A DNA stretch of 64,000 nt from Roseivivax isoporae LMG 25204 (GCF_000521865.1 NZ_JAME01000018.1:1-64000); one strand, 5' to 3'. Numbered from the stretch's first letter, positions 33,340-43,213 are shown. The notes: generated by a model from the sequence alone, not told the origin. Program-made: numbers and translations.

Positions 33340-34152
33340 TCAATGCGGGACCCCCAGATAGGCGTCGATCACGTCCTGGTTCCGGCGCACCTCGTCGGGC
33401 GTGCCGTCCCCGATCTTGCGGCCGTAATCCATCACCACGACCCGGTCGCTCAGGTCCATGACCACGCCCATGTCGTGCTCGATCAGGCAGATCGTGGTGC
33501 CGAACTCGTCGTTCACGTCGAGGATGAAGCGGCTCATGTCCTCCTTCTCCTCCACGTTCATGCCCGCCATGGGCTCGTCGAGCAGCAGGAGGGACGGCTC
33601 CGCCGCAAGCGCCCGCGCCAGTTCCACCCGCTTCTTCAGCCCATAGGGCAGACGCCCGACGGGGGTCTTGCGGATCGACTGTATCTCCATGAAATCGATG
33701 ATCTTCTCGACGGCCTCCCGGTGCGCCATCTCCTCCGCCCGGGCGCGTCCCCACCACAGCGCCTGCGCCGCGATGCCGGCCGTCATGTGGGTGAGCCGCC
33801 CTGTCATGACGTTGTCGAGCACCGTCATCCCCTCGAAGAGCGCGATGTTCTGGAAGGTCCGCGCGACGCCGGTCCGCGCCACCTCGTAGGGCTTCATCGG
33901 CGGCCGCTCCCGCCCCCTGTAGAGGACCTGCCCCTCGCTCGGCACGTAGAAGCCCGACACGATGTTCAGCATCGACGACTTGCCCGCCCCGTTCGGCCCG
34001 ATGATCGCGCGGATCTCGCCTTCCCGGATGTCGAACGAGATGTCGTTGATCGCCACCACCCCGCCGAACCGCAGCGTGATGTTGCGCATCTCCATCAGCA
34101 CCCCGCCGACCCGGCGACCGCCCGCGGCGGGATGTCCCGAGCTGTCCTTCAT
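33340..34152 (-). CDS. Branched-chain-type ABC transporter ATP-binding protein LivG
   Basis: 270 residues. Walker A IIGPNGAGKSSMLNIVSGFY (about 51-70), the LivG-typical TGVARTFQNIALFEGMTVLD, a signature region LPYGLKKRVELARALAAEPS, Walker B LLLLDEPMAGMN and the H-loop LIEHDMGVVMDLSDRVVVMD are intact. The signature reads PYGLKKR rather than LSGGQ, which is common in LivG. ATG 34152 has GGGAG 6 bases upstream; a second ATG (MEMRNITL) lies 19 codons later. It pairs with LivF. Confidence 0.94.
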   Translation of the reverse strand: MKDSSGHPAAGGRRVGGVLMEMRNITLRFGGVVAINDISFDIREGEIRAIIGPNGAGKSSMLNIVSGFYVPSEGQVLYRGRERPPMKPYEVARTGVARTFQNIALFEGMTVLDNVMTGRLTHMTAGIAAQALWWGRARAEEMAHREAVEKIIDFMEIQSIRKTPVGRLPYGLKKRVELARALAAEPSLLLLDEPMAGMNVEEKEDMSRFILDVNDEFGTTICLIEHDMGVVMDLSDRVVVMDYGRKIGDGTPDEVRRNQDVIDAYLGVPH

Positions 34153-34219
34153 CCGCGTCTCCCGGTCCCGACGGGACGGCGGGCGGGGCGATGCGCGCCA
34201 GCGCGAGCGGCGCCCGTCG

Positions 34220-36196
34220 TCATTCCGCGGCCTCCCGCACCGGGGCCGCCACGGGTCGCACCGCCGCGTCGCAAAGCGCCAGCGTCGCCCGGATGCGCCC
34301 CTTGCGCCCGTCCTCGTAGGTCACCTCGGTCTCGGTCGACACCTCGACCGCCCCGGAATAGAGCGCCTCGACGAGGTCCGCGTATTTCTCCGCGATGATC
34401 TTGCGGCGGACCTTGCGCGTGCGGGTGAGCTCGCCGTCATCGGCGTCGAGCTCCTTGTGCAGCACGAGGAAGCGGTGCACCTGGCAGCCCGACAGCATCT
34501 CGTCCTCCGCGACGCCGGCATTCACCTCCTCCACGTGGCCGCGGATCATCTCGAGCACGCGCGGATGGCCGGCCAGCTCCTGGTAGGACGAGTAGGCGAT
34601 GCCCGACCGTTCCGCCCAGTTGCCCACCGCGGTCAGGTCGATGTTGATGAAGGCGCAGCAGCGCGCGCGGCCCGCGCCGAACACCACCGCCTCGAGGATG
34701 CTCGGGTAGAACTTCAGCTTGTTCTCGACGTATTTCGGCGCGAAGAGCGCGCCGTCGGCCATCCGGCCCACGTCCTTGGCGCGGTCGATGATGCGCAGGT
34801 GCCCGCTCTCCTCCTCGACGAAGCCCGCATCGCCGGTGGCGACCCAGCCCTCGGCGTCCTTGGTATCGCGCGTCGCCTCGGCGTTCTTGTAATATTCCAC
34901 GAAGACGCCGGGCGAGCGGTAGAACACCTCGCCGCTCTCCGCGATGCGCAGCTCGACGCCGGGCGAGGGCACGCCCACCGTGTCCGACCGCACCTCGCCG
35001 TCGGGCTGCTGGGTGATGAAGACCGACGCCTCGGTCTGGCCGTAGAGCTGTTTCAGGTTGATCCCGAGCGCCCGGTAGAACTCGAAGATCTCGGGCCCGA
35101 TGGCCTCGCCCGCGGTATAGCCCACGCGGATGCGCGAGAAGCCGAGCGCGTTCTTCAACGGCCCGTAGATCAGCGCCTCGCCCAGCCGGTAGCGCAGGCG
35201 GTCGGCAAGGCCCACGGGCCGGCCGTCGAGGATCGCGGGACCGACGCGCCGGGCATGGTCCATGAAGTGCCGGAACAGCCGACGCTTCAGCGCGCCCGCA
35301 TCCTCCATCCGGATGGTGATCTGCGTCAGCGCCGTCTCGAAGACGCGCGGCGGCGCGAAATAGTAGGTCGGCGCGATCTCGCGCAGATCCGTCATCATGG
35401 TGTCGGGGCTCTCGGGACAGTTCACGCAGAACCCCGTCCAGCAGGCCTGCCCGATCGAGAAGATGAAATCGCCCACCCATGCCATCGGCAGGTAGGCCAG
35501 CACCTCGTCGGTCTCGCGCAGGCCGTCGAACTCCGATGACGCCCGCGCGGTCTCGAGGATGTTCCGGTTGGAGAGGACCACCCCCTTGGGCTTGCCGGTC
35601 GTGCCCGAGGTGTAGAGCATCACGCAGGTGTCGTCGTGGCCGAGCGCGCCGCGCCGCGCCGCAAGCTCCCGGCGCGCGTCCTCTCCGGCCGCGCGTCCCG
35701 CCTCCTGCAGGTCCGCCAGAGGCGTGAGGTGCGCGTGATCGTATTTCCGCATGCCGCGCGCGTCGAGGTAGACGACCTCGCGCAGCCCCGGCAGGCGGTC
35801 GCGAATCTCGAGGATCTTGTCGACCTGCTCCTGGTCGCCGGCGATCACCACCTTCGCGCCGCAATGATCGAGGACGTAGGCCATCTCCTCGCCGACCGCG
35901 TCCTGGTAGAGCGGAACCGGCACCGCACCCATCGACTGCACGGCCATCATCGACCAGTAGAGGGCGGGACGGTTGCGGCCGACGATGGCGACGAAATCGC
36001 CGCGGGCGATCCCGAGACCAAGCAGACCCAGGGCCAGCGCCTCGACCTCGCGCGCGGCGTCTGCCCAAGTCCAGCTCTGCCAGATCCCGAATTCCTTTTC
36101 GCGGTATGCCGGTCTCGCGGCGAACCGCGCGGCATTCCGCACCAAGAGGTCCGGGATCGAGCGGGGATTTTCCCCGCCCGGGATCTGCGTCGCCAA
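34220..36196 (-). CDS. AMP-dependent synthetase/ligase (long-chain acyl-CoA synthetase type)
   Basis: 658 residues, starting at TTG 36196 with GGGAGG 7 bases upstream. The A3 motif MLYTSGTTGKPKGVVLSNRN (about 195-214), YGQTEASVF and GWVATGDAGFVEEESGHLRI with the hinge IDRAKD are all present, so it should form acyl-AMP and acyl-CoA. It belongs to the larger FadD/ACSL-like group. It is the first gene of the liv-type importer operon, and a second ligase, PaaK-like, closes it. The substrate is probably the imported acid, but chain length or aromaticity cannot be read from sequence. Confidence 0.91.
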   Translation of the reverse strand: MATQIPGGENPRSIPDLLVRNAARFAARPAYREKEFGIWQSWTWADAAREVEALALGLLGLGIARGDFVAIVGRNRPALYWSMMAVQSMGAVPVPLYQDAVGEEMAYVLDHCGAKVVIAGDQEQVDKILEIRDRLPGLREVVYLDARGMRKYDHAHLTPLADLQEAGRAAGEDARRELAARRGALGHDDTCVMLYTSGTTGKPKGVVLSNRNILETARASSEFDGLRETDEVLAYLPMAWVGDFIFSIGQACWTGFCVNCPESPDTMMTDLREIAPTYYFAPPRVFETALTQITIRMEDAGALKRRLFRHFMDHARRVGPAILDGRPVGLADRLRYRLGEALIYGPLKNALGFSRIRVGYTAGEAIGPEIFEFYRALGINLKQLYGQTEASVFITQQPDGEVRSDTVGVPSPGVELRIAESGEVFYRSPGVFVEYYKNAEATRDTKDAEGWVATGDAGFVEEESGHLRIIDRAKDVGRMADGALFAPKYVENKLKFYPSILEAVVFGAGRARCCAFINIDLTAVGNWAERSGIAYSSYQELAGHPRVLEMIRGHVEEVNAGVAEDEMLSGCQVHRFLVLHKELDADDGELTRTRKVRRKIIAEKYADLVEALYSGAVEVSTETEVTYEDGRKGRIRATLALCDAAVRPVAAPVREAAE

Positions 36197-36340
36197 AGCG
36201 TTTCCTCCCTGTGGTCCCGGACGCCTGTGTCGGCGCCTCCTCCCGGAACCTGTCGTGCCGTGTGCTTCGGTCGTGTCGTCTTATGAGGGCATATTTGTGC
36301 AGTCCGCGGCAGATCGGTCAACATCTTCCTCGCGGACGCG

Positions 36341-36371
36341 AAAAAAGGCGGCCCCGCGTCCCGGGGCCGCC
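36341..36371 (-). terminator. Rho-independent terminator after the DUF2383 gene
   Basis: On the minus strand GGCGGCCCC and GGGGCCGCC form a 9-base perfect stem with a 7-base loop, followed by TTTTTT. It lies 15 bases after the stop of the DUF2383 gene and separates it from the CoA-ligase/liv operon. Confidence 0.88.
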
Positions 36372-36386
36372 CGCGTCGCGCAACCG

Positions 36387-36836
36387 TCAGTCGAGGTGCG
36401 CGGTCTCCAGCAGGAGCGTGTCGAGCTCGCCGCGCATGGCCACGAGCTCCTCGCGGTAGCGGTCGTTGCCCATGGACGCGATGGCCTCGTCGAAGGCCTC
36501 GATCACGTGGCGCTCGCCGTCGCGGACATTGTCCATGACGTCCTCGTCGATCTCGTCGAAGAGCGCGCGCAGCGACACGACGGTCCGGTTGACGGTGGAC
36601 ATCAGGCTGCCGCTGGTGTCGGCCTCTCCGCCCAGCGCGGTGATGATCGCTGCCGTGCGCTCCGCGTGCTGGTGGTGGGTCTCGCGGAATTTCAAAGCGA
36701 CGGCGCGGAACTCGGGTTCGGCGCGCTCCACCATCGTGTCGAAGCCCGCGCGCGCGTCGACGATGCGCGACAGCAGGTCCTGCACGGCGTCGATCTGGAC
36801 GCCCGCGGCGGGCGTGGTGTGGGTCGTATCCGTCAT
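36387..36836 (-). CDS. PA2169-type four-helix-bundle protein (DUF2383)
   Basis: 149 residues from ATG 36836 (MTDTTHTTPAAGVQ). Almost entirely helical with ferritin-like spacing of acidic and histidine residues: ETHHQHAERTAAIITALGGE, FDEIDEDVMDNVRDGERHVI. This matches the DUF2383 / PA2169 family, whose members are thought to be four-helix-bundle stress proteins; the biochemical role is not established. It is followed by a strong terminator, so it is the last gene of its transcript, downstream of the M20 amidohydrolase gene. Confidence 0.85.
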   Translation of the reverse strand: MTDTTHTTPAAGVQIDAVQDLLSRIVDARAGFDTMVERAEPEFRAVALKFRETHHQHAERTAAIITALGGEADTSGSLMSTVNRTVVSLRALFDEIDEDVMDNVRDGERHVIEAFDEAIASMGNDRYREELVAMRGELDTLLLETAHLD

Positions 36837-36948
36837 GGTCCTTTTCCTTCTAGCCATGCGAGATGCGAGGACGAACGCGGGCCCCTGCGGCGCGTTCCCG
36901 CCCCCCACCCGGCGCGGGCGGAAGATCGCGCAAGGCGCGGGCGGCGGC

Positions 36949-38154
36949 TCAGTCGAGATCCGCGACCGCGCGGGCGAGCGTGCGCAGGCCGCTCACCAGG
37001 TCCGCCTCTGCGGTGTCCTCGGCGAAATCGTGGCTGATCCCGCCGATCGAGGGGACGAACAGCATGGCGGCCGGCATGAGTCGCGCGGCATTGGTGGCGT
37101 CGTGCAGCGCCCCCGACGGCATGTGCCGCCAGCGGCCCGGCGCCTCCGCCTCTGCTGCACGGGCGAGCGCCGCGCGCAGGCCCTCGTCCATCGCCACGGG
37201 CTCGAGACCCAGCATCGGGCCGAACTCGCAGGTCATGCCGCGCGCGGCGCAGATCTCGGCCGCGATGTCGCGGATGATCTCCTCCATCCGCCGTAGCCGG
37301 TCGGCATCGCCGTCGCGCCACTGCATGGAAAAGCTCGCCCGCCCCGGAACGATGGAATGCGCGTTGGGATGCAGGCTCACATGGCCGATGGTCCAGACCG
37401 TCGCCGGCGTCACCACGTTCGCGAACCGCTCGGCCAGCGCGAGGTTGAAGGCGGAAAGCGCCTGAAAGGCGTCGCGGCGGAGCGCCATGGGCGTCGTGCC
37501 CGCGTGGTTCTGCTGGCCGGCGAAGGTGATCGTCATGTCGCGGATGCCGACGATCGCCTCGACCACGCCCAGCGCCTCGCCCGCGGTGTCGAGCGTCGGA
37601 CCCTGCTCGATATGCATCTCGAGGAAGCCCGTGAACCGTGCCGGATCGACGAAGTCGCCGCGCCGGTCGCCGAGCGCCGCGCGCGCGTCGGCAAAGGTCA
37701 CACCCGCAGGATCGGTCAGCCCGTCCGCCTCCGCGAGGGGCAGATGCCCCGACCAGATCGCGCTGCCGGTGGTGACGCCGAAGCGTCCCTCCTCGTCCTC
37801 GAAGCTGACGACCGACACAGGCGGGCCGCCCGCCTCCTGCGCGGCACGCGCGACCTCGAGCGCGGCAATGACCCCGAGGGCCCCGTCGAGCCAGCCGCCT
37901 TCGGGCTGGCTGTCGCTGTGCGAGCCGAGGAGCAGCGAGCGCTCCGCCCCCGGGGAGAGCCCGAAGAGCGACCCGACCGGATCGAAATGGGGCTCGAGCC
38001 CCGCCTCCGCCATACGGCCCGCCAGCCAGTCGCGGGCGGCGATGTCGGCCTCGGAAAAGGCCGGGCGCACCACGCCCTTGCCGACGCCGCTTGCGCCGAT
38101 GGCGCGCAAGGCGTGCAGGTCCTGCAGGAAACGGTCGGGATTGACGGGGATCAT
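36949..38154 (-). CDS. M20-family Zn-dependent amidohydrolase (N-carbamoyl-amino-acid hydrolase / beta-ureidopropionase type)
   Basis: 401 residues from ATG 38154, with AAGGAG 9 bases upstream. Members hydrolyse N-carbamoyl-L-amino acids, allantoate, ureidoglycolate or beta-ureidopropionate. Metal ligands are visible: [19 protein letters not shown] (His and bridging Asp), [10 protein letters not shown] (Glu pair), [13 protein letters not shown] (His) and the C-terminal [13 protein letters not shown] (His). The dimerisation-domain segment [18 protein letters not shown] is typical of the carbamoylase subgroup. No hydantoinase or pyrimidine-catabolism gene is beside it, so substrate assignment stays open. 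Confidence 0.9.
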   Translation of the reverse strand: MIPVNPDRFLQDLHALRAIGASGVGKGVVRPAFSEADIAARDWLAGRMAEAGLEPHFDPVGSLFGLSPGAERSLLLGSHSDSQPEGGWLDGALGVIAALEVARAAQEAGGPPVSVVSFEDEEGRFGVTTGSAIWSGHLPLAEADGLTDPAGVTFADARAALGDRRGDFVDPARFTGFLEMHIEQGPTLDTAGEALGVVEAIVGIRDMTITFAGQQNHAGTTPMALRRDAFQALSAFNLALAERFANVVTPATVWTIGHVSLHPNAHSIVPGRASFSMQWRDGDADRLRRMEEIIRDIAAEICAARGMTCEFGPMLGLEPVAMDEGLRAALARAAEAEAPGRWRHMPSGALHDATNAARLMPAAMLFVPSIGGISHDFAEDTAEADLVSGLRTLARAVADLD

Positions 38155-38231
38155 CGGCGCGGGCTCCTTGAACGGGTTCGCCCAAGGCTCGCGCATGGCA
38201 GGCCCGAGGTCAAACCGCGGGCCGCCAGGTG

Positions 38232-38267
38232 CGCGTGCCCCGGGGCAAATCGGCCCCGGGGCACGCG
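38232..38267. terminator. Perfect 15-base inverted repeat between serA and the amidohydrolase gene
   Basis: CGCGTGCCCCGGGGC (38232-38246) and its exact complement (38253-38267) flank a 6-base loop AAATCG, 6 bases past the serA stop. It lacks a T-run, so it may terminate weakly or act as a 3' stabilising hairpin. Confidence 0.55.
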
Positions 38268-38272
38268 AGCGG

Positions 38273-39868
38273 TCAGGCGACGTCGAAGGTCAGCGGACGG
38301 ACCTGCTGGAACATGCCCGTCGCCACGAGCTTGCCGATCACGTCGTCGGGCACCGGCGCGTCCACGTAGAGAAGCGCGATCGCCTCGCCCTTGGCGACCT
38401 TCCGGCCGAGGGTGAAGTTCGCGATATTCACCCCGTTCGACCCCATGGTCTGGCCGAGCGTGCCGATGATGCCCGGCACGTCCTCGTTCGTGGTGTAGAG
38501 CATGTGGCGCCCGATCTCGGCATCGATGTTGATGCCCTTGATCTGGATGAAGCGCGGCTTGCCGTCCGAGAACACCGTCCCGGCGATGGAGCGTTCGCGC
38601 TGGTCGGTGACCACGGTGACCTTGATGTAGCCCTCGAACGCGCCCGACTGCGCCTGGTTGGTGGTCGAGATGCGGATGCCGCGCTCCTTCGCGATCACCG
38701 GGGCCGAGACCATGTTCACGTCGGGATTCGCGCGCTTCATGATGCCCGCGACGACCGAGCAGTTGAGCGCGGCGAGGTTCATCTCGGACACCGAGCCGTC
38801 GTAGAGGATGTTGATCGCCTTGACCGGCTCGTCCGTCATCTGGCCGATGAAGCTGCCGAGATGATCGGACAGCTTGATCCACGGCCCCATGACCTTGGCC
38901 TCCTCGGCGGTCACGGACGGCATGTTGAGCGCGTTCTCGACAGCGCCGGTCAGCAGGTAGTTCGCCATCTGCTCGGCCACCTGCAGCGCCACGTTCTCCT
39001 GCGCCTCGGTCGTCGCGGCGCCCAGATGCGGCGTGCAGACCACGTTCGGCAGGCCGAAGAGCGGGTTCTCCGTCGCGGGCTCGACCGCGAAGACGTCGAA
39101 GGCCGCGCCGGCCACGTGGCCGGATTTCAGCATCTCCGCCAGCGCCGCCTCGTCAACGAGCCCGCCGCGCGCGCAGTTGATGATGCGCACGCCCTTCTTG
39201 GTCTTGGCGAGGTTCTCGGCCGACAGGATGTTGCGGGTCTGGTCGGTCAGCGGCACGTGCAGCGTGATGAAGTCGGCGCGCGCGAGAAGGTCCTCGAGCT
39301 CGACCTTCTCGACACCCATCTTCTCGGCCTTGTCCTGGCTCAGATAGGGATCGTAGGCCACGACCTTCATCTTGAGGCCGCGGGCACGGTCGCAGACGAT
39401 GCCGCCGATATTGCCCGCGCCGATCACGCCCAGCGTCTTGCCGGTCAGTTCCACGCCCATGAAGCGGGACTTCTCCCACTTTCCGGCATGGGTCGACGCG
39501 CTCGCCTGGGGGATCTGGCGGGCCACGGCGAACATCATGGCGATGGCATGCTCGGCGGTGGTGATCATGTTGCCGAAAGGCGTGTTCATCACGATGATGC
39601 CGCGCTTCGACGCCTCTTCCCTGTCGATGTTGTCGACGCCGATGCCCGCGCGGCCGATCACCTTGAGGTTGGTCGCGGCCTCGAGAATCTTCGGCGTCAC
39701 CTTGGTGGCCGACCGGATGGCGAGGCCGTCATATTCGCCGATCACCTCGGCAAGCTTGTCCTTGTCCTTCCCGAGGTCGGGCTTGAAATCGACCTCGATG
39801 CCTCGGTCGCGGAAGATCTGCACGGCGGCGTCGGACAGCTTGTCGGAAATGAGAACCTTAGGGGCCAT
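38273..39868 (-). CDS. serA: D-3-phosphoglycerate dehydrogenase SerA
   Basis: 531 residues, the long three-domain form. It oxidises 3-phosphoglycerate with NAD in the first committed step of serine synthesis. N-terminal substrate domain (1-100), NAD domain with [20 protein letters not shown] (about 146-165), catalytic [13 protein letters not shown] (Arg), the Glu segment and [15 protein letters not shown] (His). An ASB-like intervening domain and a C-terminal ACT domain (about 455-531, [20 protein letters not shown]) allow serine feedback. It lies 119 bases downstream of serC on the same strand. Confidence 0.97.
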   Translation of the reverse strand: MAPKVLISDKLSDAAVQIFRDRGIEVDFKPDLGKDKDKLAEVIGEYDGLAIRSATKVTPKILEAATNLKVIGRAGIGVDNIDREEASKRGIIVMNTPFGNMITTAEHAIAMMFAVARQIPQASASTHAGKWEKSRFMGVELTGKTLGVIGAGNIGGIVCDRARGLKMKVVAYDPYLSQDKAEKMGVEKVELEDLLARADFITLHVPLTDQTRNILSAENLAKTKKGVRIINCARGGLVDEAALAEMLKSGHVAGAAFDVFAVEPATENPLFGLPNVVCTPHLGAATTEAQENVALQVAEQMANYLLTGAVENALNMPSVTAEEAKVMGPWIKLSDHLGSFIGQMTDEPVKAINILYDGSVSEMNLAALNCSVVAGIMKRANPDVNMVSAPVIAKERGIRISTTNQAQSGAFEGYIKVTVVTDQRERSIAGTVFSDGKPRFIQIKGINIDAEIGRHMLYTTNEDVPGIIGTLGQTMGSNGVNIANFTLGRKVAKGEAIALLYVDAPVPDDVIGKLVATGMFQQVRPLTFDVA

Positions 39869-39987
39869 GTCGGGAAATCCTTTTCGGAACGTACGGGTTG
39901 CGGCGGCGACTGCCCGCCGTGATGTCCGTGGGAAGGGAGCGACGCGGGGGCCGGGCGCTGCCGGACCCCGCGGGGATCACCGGGGGA

Positions 39988-41178
39988 TCAGGCGGCCTGC
40001 GCGGCGAGCTCGGCGTGGAACGCCCACTCGATCCAGGGCATCAGCGCCGCCACGTCCGCGGTCTCGACCGTGCCGCCGCACCAGATGCGCAGGCCCGCGG
40101 GCGCGTCGCGGTAGGCGCCCACGTCGAGCGCCACGCCCTCTGCCTCGAGCCGCTTCGCGACCGCCTTGGCAAAGGCCGCGCCGTCCGCGATGCGCGGATC
40201 GGTGAACTTGAGGCAGACCGAGGTGTTCGACCGCGTCGCCGGCACCTCGGCGAGGTTGGCGATCCAGTCGCGCGTCTCGCAGAACTCCCACACGGTGCGC
40301 GCATTGGCATCGGCGCGGGCCATCAGGCCCTCGAGACCGCCCACCGACCGCGCCCAGTCCAGTGCCACGAGGTAATCCTCGACCGCCAGCATCGACGGCG
40401 TGTTGATCGTCTCGCCGCGGAAGATGCCCTCGTTCAGCTTGCCGCCCTTGGTCAGGCGGAAGATCTTCGGCAGGGGCCATGCAGGCGTGTAGCTTTCGAG
40501 GCGCTCCACGGCGCGGGGGCTCAGGATCAGCATGCCGTGCGCCGCCTCGCCGCCCAGCACCTTCTGCCAGGAGAAGGTGACCACGTCGAGCTTGTCCCAG
40601 GGCAGGTCCTGCGCGAAGGCGGCCGAGGTGGCATCGCAGATCGTCAGGCCCTCGCGGTCCGCCGGGATCGCCGCGCCATCGGGCATCCGCACGCCCGAGG
40701 TCGTGCCGTTCCAGGTGAAGACAACGTCGGTGTTCCAGTCGAGCGCGGCCATGTCCGGGAGCTGGCCATAGGCGGCTTCCACCACCTCGGCGTCGAGCTT
40801 GAGCTGCTTGACCGCGTCGGTGACCCAGCCCGCGCCGAAGCTTTCCCACGCGACCATGGTGGCCTTGCGCGCGCCGAGAAGCGACCACATCGCCATCTCG
40901 ACCGCGCCGGTGTCCGACGCCGGCACGATCCCGATCCGGTGCTCGTCCGGAACGCCAAGGATCTCGCGGGTGCCGTCGATCGCGGCCTTCAGCTTGTCCT
41001 TGCCGAGCGCGGCACGGTGCGACCGCCCGAGCGGGGCGCCCTCGAGCATGTCGAGGCGGAAGCCGGGAATCTTGGCGCAGGGGCCGGAGGAGAAGCGGGG
41101 GTTGCCGGGACGTGCATCGGGCTTGCGCACGTCGTCGGACTGGCGCGCATCCGTGCGCGCCGCGTTGGGCATCGTCAT
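39988..41178 (-). CDS. serC: Phosphoserine aminotransferase SerC
   Basis: 396 residues, the longer alphaproteobacterial SerC type. A PLP enzyme that converts 3-phosphohydroxypyruvate and glutamate to phosphoserine. The internal-aldimine lysine lies in [20 protein letters not shown] (about 195-214). [17 protein letters not shown] near the N-terminus and [15 protein letters not shown] are family blocks. Start is ATG 41178, or ATG 41172 two codons later. A structured leader precedes it (41190-41240). It is divergent from serB. Confidence 0.96.
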   Translation of the reverse strand: MTMPNAARTDARQSDDVRKPDARPGNPRFSSGPCAKIPGFRLDMLEGAPLGRSHRAALGKDKLKAAIDGTREILGVPDEHRIGIVPASDTGAVEMAMWSLLGARKATMVAWESFGAGWVTDAVKQLKLDAEVVEAAYGQLPDMAALDWNTDVVFTWNGTTSGVRMPDGAAIPADREGLTICDATSAAFAQDLPWDKLDVVTFSWQKVLGGEAAHGMLILSPRAVERLESYTPAWPLPKIFRLTKGGKLNEGIFRGETINTPSMLAVEDYLVALDWARSVGGLEGLMARADANARTVWEFCETRDWIANLAEVPATRSNTSVCLKFTDPRIADGAAFAKAVAKRLEAEGVALDVGAYRDAPAGLRIWCGGTVETADVAALMPWIEWAFHAELAAQAA

Positions 41179-41189
41179 GTCTCTAACCT

Positions 41190-41240
41190 TCCAGATAGTC
41201 GCCCCTCGTTGGGGAGGGGTGTCCCGCCGCCGGATTTACG
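41190..41240 (-). ncRNA. Candidate serC leader RNA element
   Basis: In the serC 5' leader a GCCG...CGGC mini-hairpin is followed by a strong hairpin CCCCTC-CCCAAC-GAGGGG (41219-41202), preceded by GGGACA. Then comes CGACTATCTGGAAGGTTAGAG, within which the ribosome site GGAAGG lies in a weak second stem just before the ATG. This layout resembles, from memory, the conserved serC RNA motif described upstream of serC in alphaproteobacteria. A covariance search has not been run. Confidence 0.45.
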
Positions 41241-41336
41241 GCCCGGGAGGAGGTTCCACAAGCACGAAAATGTCGCTAGGGGACCCCCGAACGCCGCGAC
41301 CATGACCGGCAGCGACCTCTATCGGAAACACGATCC

Positions 41337-42206
41337 ATGTTCACAGCCACGCTGATCGCCCGGCCGGGCGCCCTCGACCCCGCCCTCGTCCACGCGCTGC
41401 GCGATGCGTGGGGCGGCGGTGCGGCGCGGTGGCTGTCGCCGGACGAGGCCGCGGAGTTCGACATGCCCGAGGTGCCGTCGAACGCGGACGCGGTCTGGCG
41501 CGACCTGCAGGGACAGGCGACCGACCTCGCCATCCAGCCGGCGGGCGACCGGCGCAAGCGGATGCTGCTCGCGGACATGGATTCCACAATGATCCGGCAG
41601 GAATGCATCGACGAGCTGGCCGAGGAGGCGGGCGTCGGCGACCGCGTGCGTGCGATCACCGCGCGGGCCATGAACGGCGAGCTCGACTTCGAGGGCGCGC
41701 TGACCGAACGGGTCGCGCTGCTGAAGGGCCTGCCCGAATCGGTCATCGGCCGTGTGCTCGAGACGCGCATCACGCCGATGCCGGGCGGGCGGACGCTGGT
41801 TGCGACCATGCGGGCGCATGGCGCGCATGCCGCGCTGGTATCGGGCGGCTTCACCGCCTTCACCACTCGGATCGCGGCGCTGCTGGGCTTCGACGAGCAC
41901 CGCGCCAACACGCTCATCGCCCGCGACGGCACGCTCACGGGCGAGGTGGCGCGGCCGATCTTGGGACGCGCGGCAAAGGTGGCGGCGCTCGAGGACATCA
42001 CCGCGCGGCTCGGCATCCCCGAGACCGCGGTGCTTGCGGTGGGTGACGGTGCAAACGATCTCGGAATGCTCGGTCGGGCGGGCATGGGCGTGGCGCTGCA
42101 CGCAAAACCGTCGGTGCAGGCCGAGGTGTCGCTGCGGGTGAACCACGGCGACCTGACGGCGCTCCTGTTCCTGCAGGGCTACGCGCGCGAAGATTTCAGC
42201 GACTGA
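41337..42206 (+). CDS. serB: Phosphoserine phosphatase SerB
   Basis: 289 residues. HAD-family phosphatase that makes L-serine from phosphoserine. The nucleophile motif LLADMDSTMI (77-86; D80 nucleophile, D82 acid), ECIDELAEEAG, the ALVSGGFTAFTTR motif with the serine, and GDGANDLGMLGRAGMGVALHA, the metal-binding Asp pair, are intact. The N-terminal 65 residues form the extra ACT-like region seen in the longer SerB. It is divergent from serC, so the whole serine pathway is here. Its 3' end overlaps the asparaginase gene on the other strand by 28 bases. Confidence 0.96.
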   Translation: MFTATLIARPGALDPALVHALRDAWGGGAARWLSPDEAAEFDMPEVPSNADAVWRDLQGQATDLAIQPAGDRRKRMLLADMDSTMIRQECIDELAEEAGVGDRVRAITARAMNGELDFEGALTERVALLKGLPESVIGRVLETRITPMPGGRTLVATMRAHGAHAALVSGGFTAFTTRIAALLGFDEHRANTLIARDGTLTGEVARPILGRAAKVAALEDITARLGIPETAVLAVGDGANDLGMLGRAGMGVALHAKPSVQAEVSLRVNHGDLTALLFLQGYAREDFSD

Positions 42207-43213
42207 GACGCGGACGCGGCGAGGCCCGTCACCGGACGGACGTCGCCGACGGCGAGCCCGCGGCGGTTTGTCAGCTCCGCGTTCAGGAACCGCGCCACAT
42301 CCGGGTGCGCCGCATCGAGCACGCCGAGCCGCACGAGGATTGCCGCGATCGCGCATTCCGAGGCCCGCGTCGCGCCATCCGCGATCTTGAGAGCGATGCC
42401 GAGACCGCGGTCCGGCAAGATCGCCGCGAACACGCCCTCGGCCCCGGTCTTGAGCGAGAGCCGCTCGCGCGCTGCGCGCATCATCAGCGTGCAGGCGCGC
42501 CCCTCGCCCGCGACCTCGACCGGGTGGGCCTGCATGGCCCGGGTCAGGCGCGCGGCCGCCTGCGACAGCACGTCGTCCCGAGTGTGCGCGGTGGCAAAGA
42601 CCGCCATGGCGCGGGCCAGTGCGGCGAGCGGCGTCGCCCAGTTCGGGGCGGAGCAGCCGTCGATCCCGAAACCCGGGCTCGTGCGGTCGGTGACCGTCTC
42701 GAACGCCTCGAGACAGGCGCGCTGCACCGGATGGTCCGGGTCGACATATTCGGGCCCGGCCTCGAGATGGCGCGCCAGCGTCAGGAACCCCGCGTGCTTG
42801 CCCGAGCAGTTGTTGTGCAGCTGCGTGGGGGCTTCCTGGTCGCGGATCATCTGCAGGCGCAGCGCCTTGTCCCGGCTGGCCTCGGGTCCGCAGCGCAGCG
42901 CCTCCTCGCGCAGGCCCAGCGCCGCGAGCCAGCGCGACACGGCGTCGACATGAACCGGCGCCCCCTGATGGCTGCCGCAGGACAATGCCAGCTGCGCGTC
43001 CGACAGGCCGGCCCTCGCGGCCGCGCCGGAGGCCACGAGCGGCAGCGCCTGGATCATCTTGGCCGACGAACGGGGGAAGATCGTCGCGTCCGGATCGCCC
43101 CACGCCTCGACCACCTCGCCGCGCGCGTCACTGATGGCGACATGGCCGCAATGCACGGATTCGAGCAGAGAACCGCGCCAGACCTCGACAAGCGGAACGG
43201 CGGCTGTCGACAT
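42179..43213 (-). CDS. Asparaginase (L-asparaginase II / thermolabile-type family)
   Basis: 344 residues from ATG 43213 (MSTAAVPLVEVWRGSLLES). It matches the Asparaginase_II family, unrelated to the classical E. coli AnsA/AnsB fold: VEVWRGSLLESVHCGHVAIS, FPRSSAKMIQALPLV (Ser-Ser-x-Lys), LHNNCSGKHAGFL and DGCSAPNW are the conserved blocks. It is expected to hydrolyse asparagine to aspartate and ammonia. It ends with TAG inside serB, so the two convergent genes overlap by 28 bases. Confidence 0.9.
   Translation of the reverse strand: MSTAAVPLVEVWRGSLLESVHCGHVAISDARGEVVEAWGDPDATIFPRSSAKMIQALPLVASGAAARAGLSDAQLALSCGSHQGAPVHVDAVSRWLAALGLREEALRCGPEASRDKALRLQMIRDQEAPTQLHNNCSGKHAGFLTLARHLEAGPEYVDPDHPVQRACLEAFETVTDRTSPGFGIDGCSAPNWATPLAALARAMAVFATAHTRDDVLSQAAARLTRAMQAHPVEVAGEGRACTLMMRAARERLSLKTGAEGVFAAILPDRGLGIALKIADGATRASECAIAAILVRLGVLDAAHPDVARFLNAELTNRRGLAVGDVRPVTGLAASASQSLKSSRA

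Noticed and set aside
37487..39922. 811-residue frame on the plus strand opposite serA and the amidohydrolase
   Set aside because: Composition is typical of the antisense of high-GC coding DNA; no motif or ribosome site, and both genes underneath are certain.
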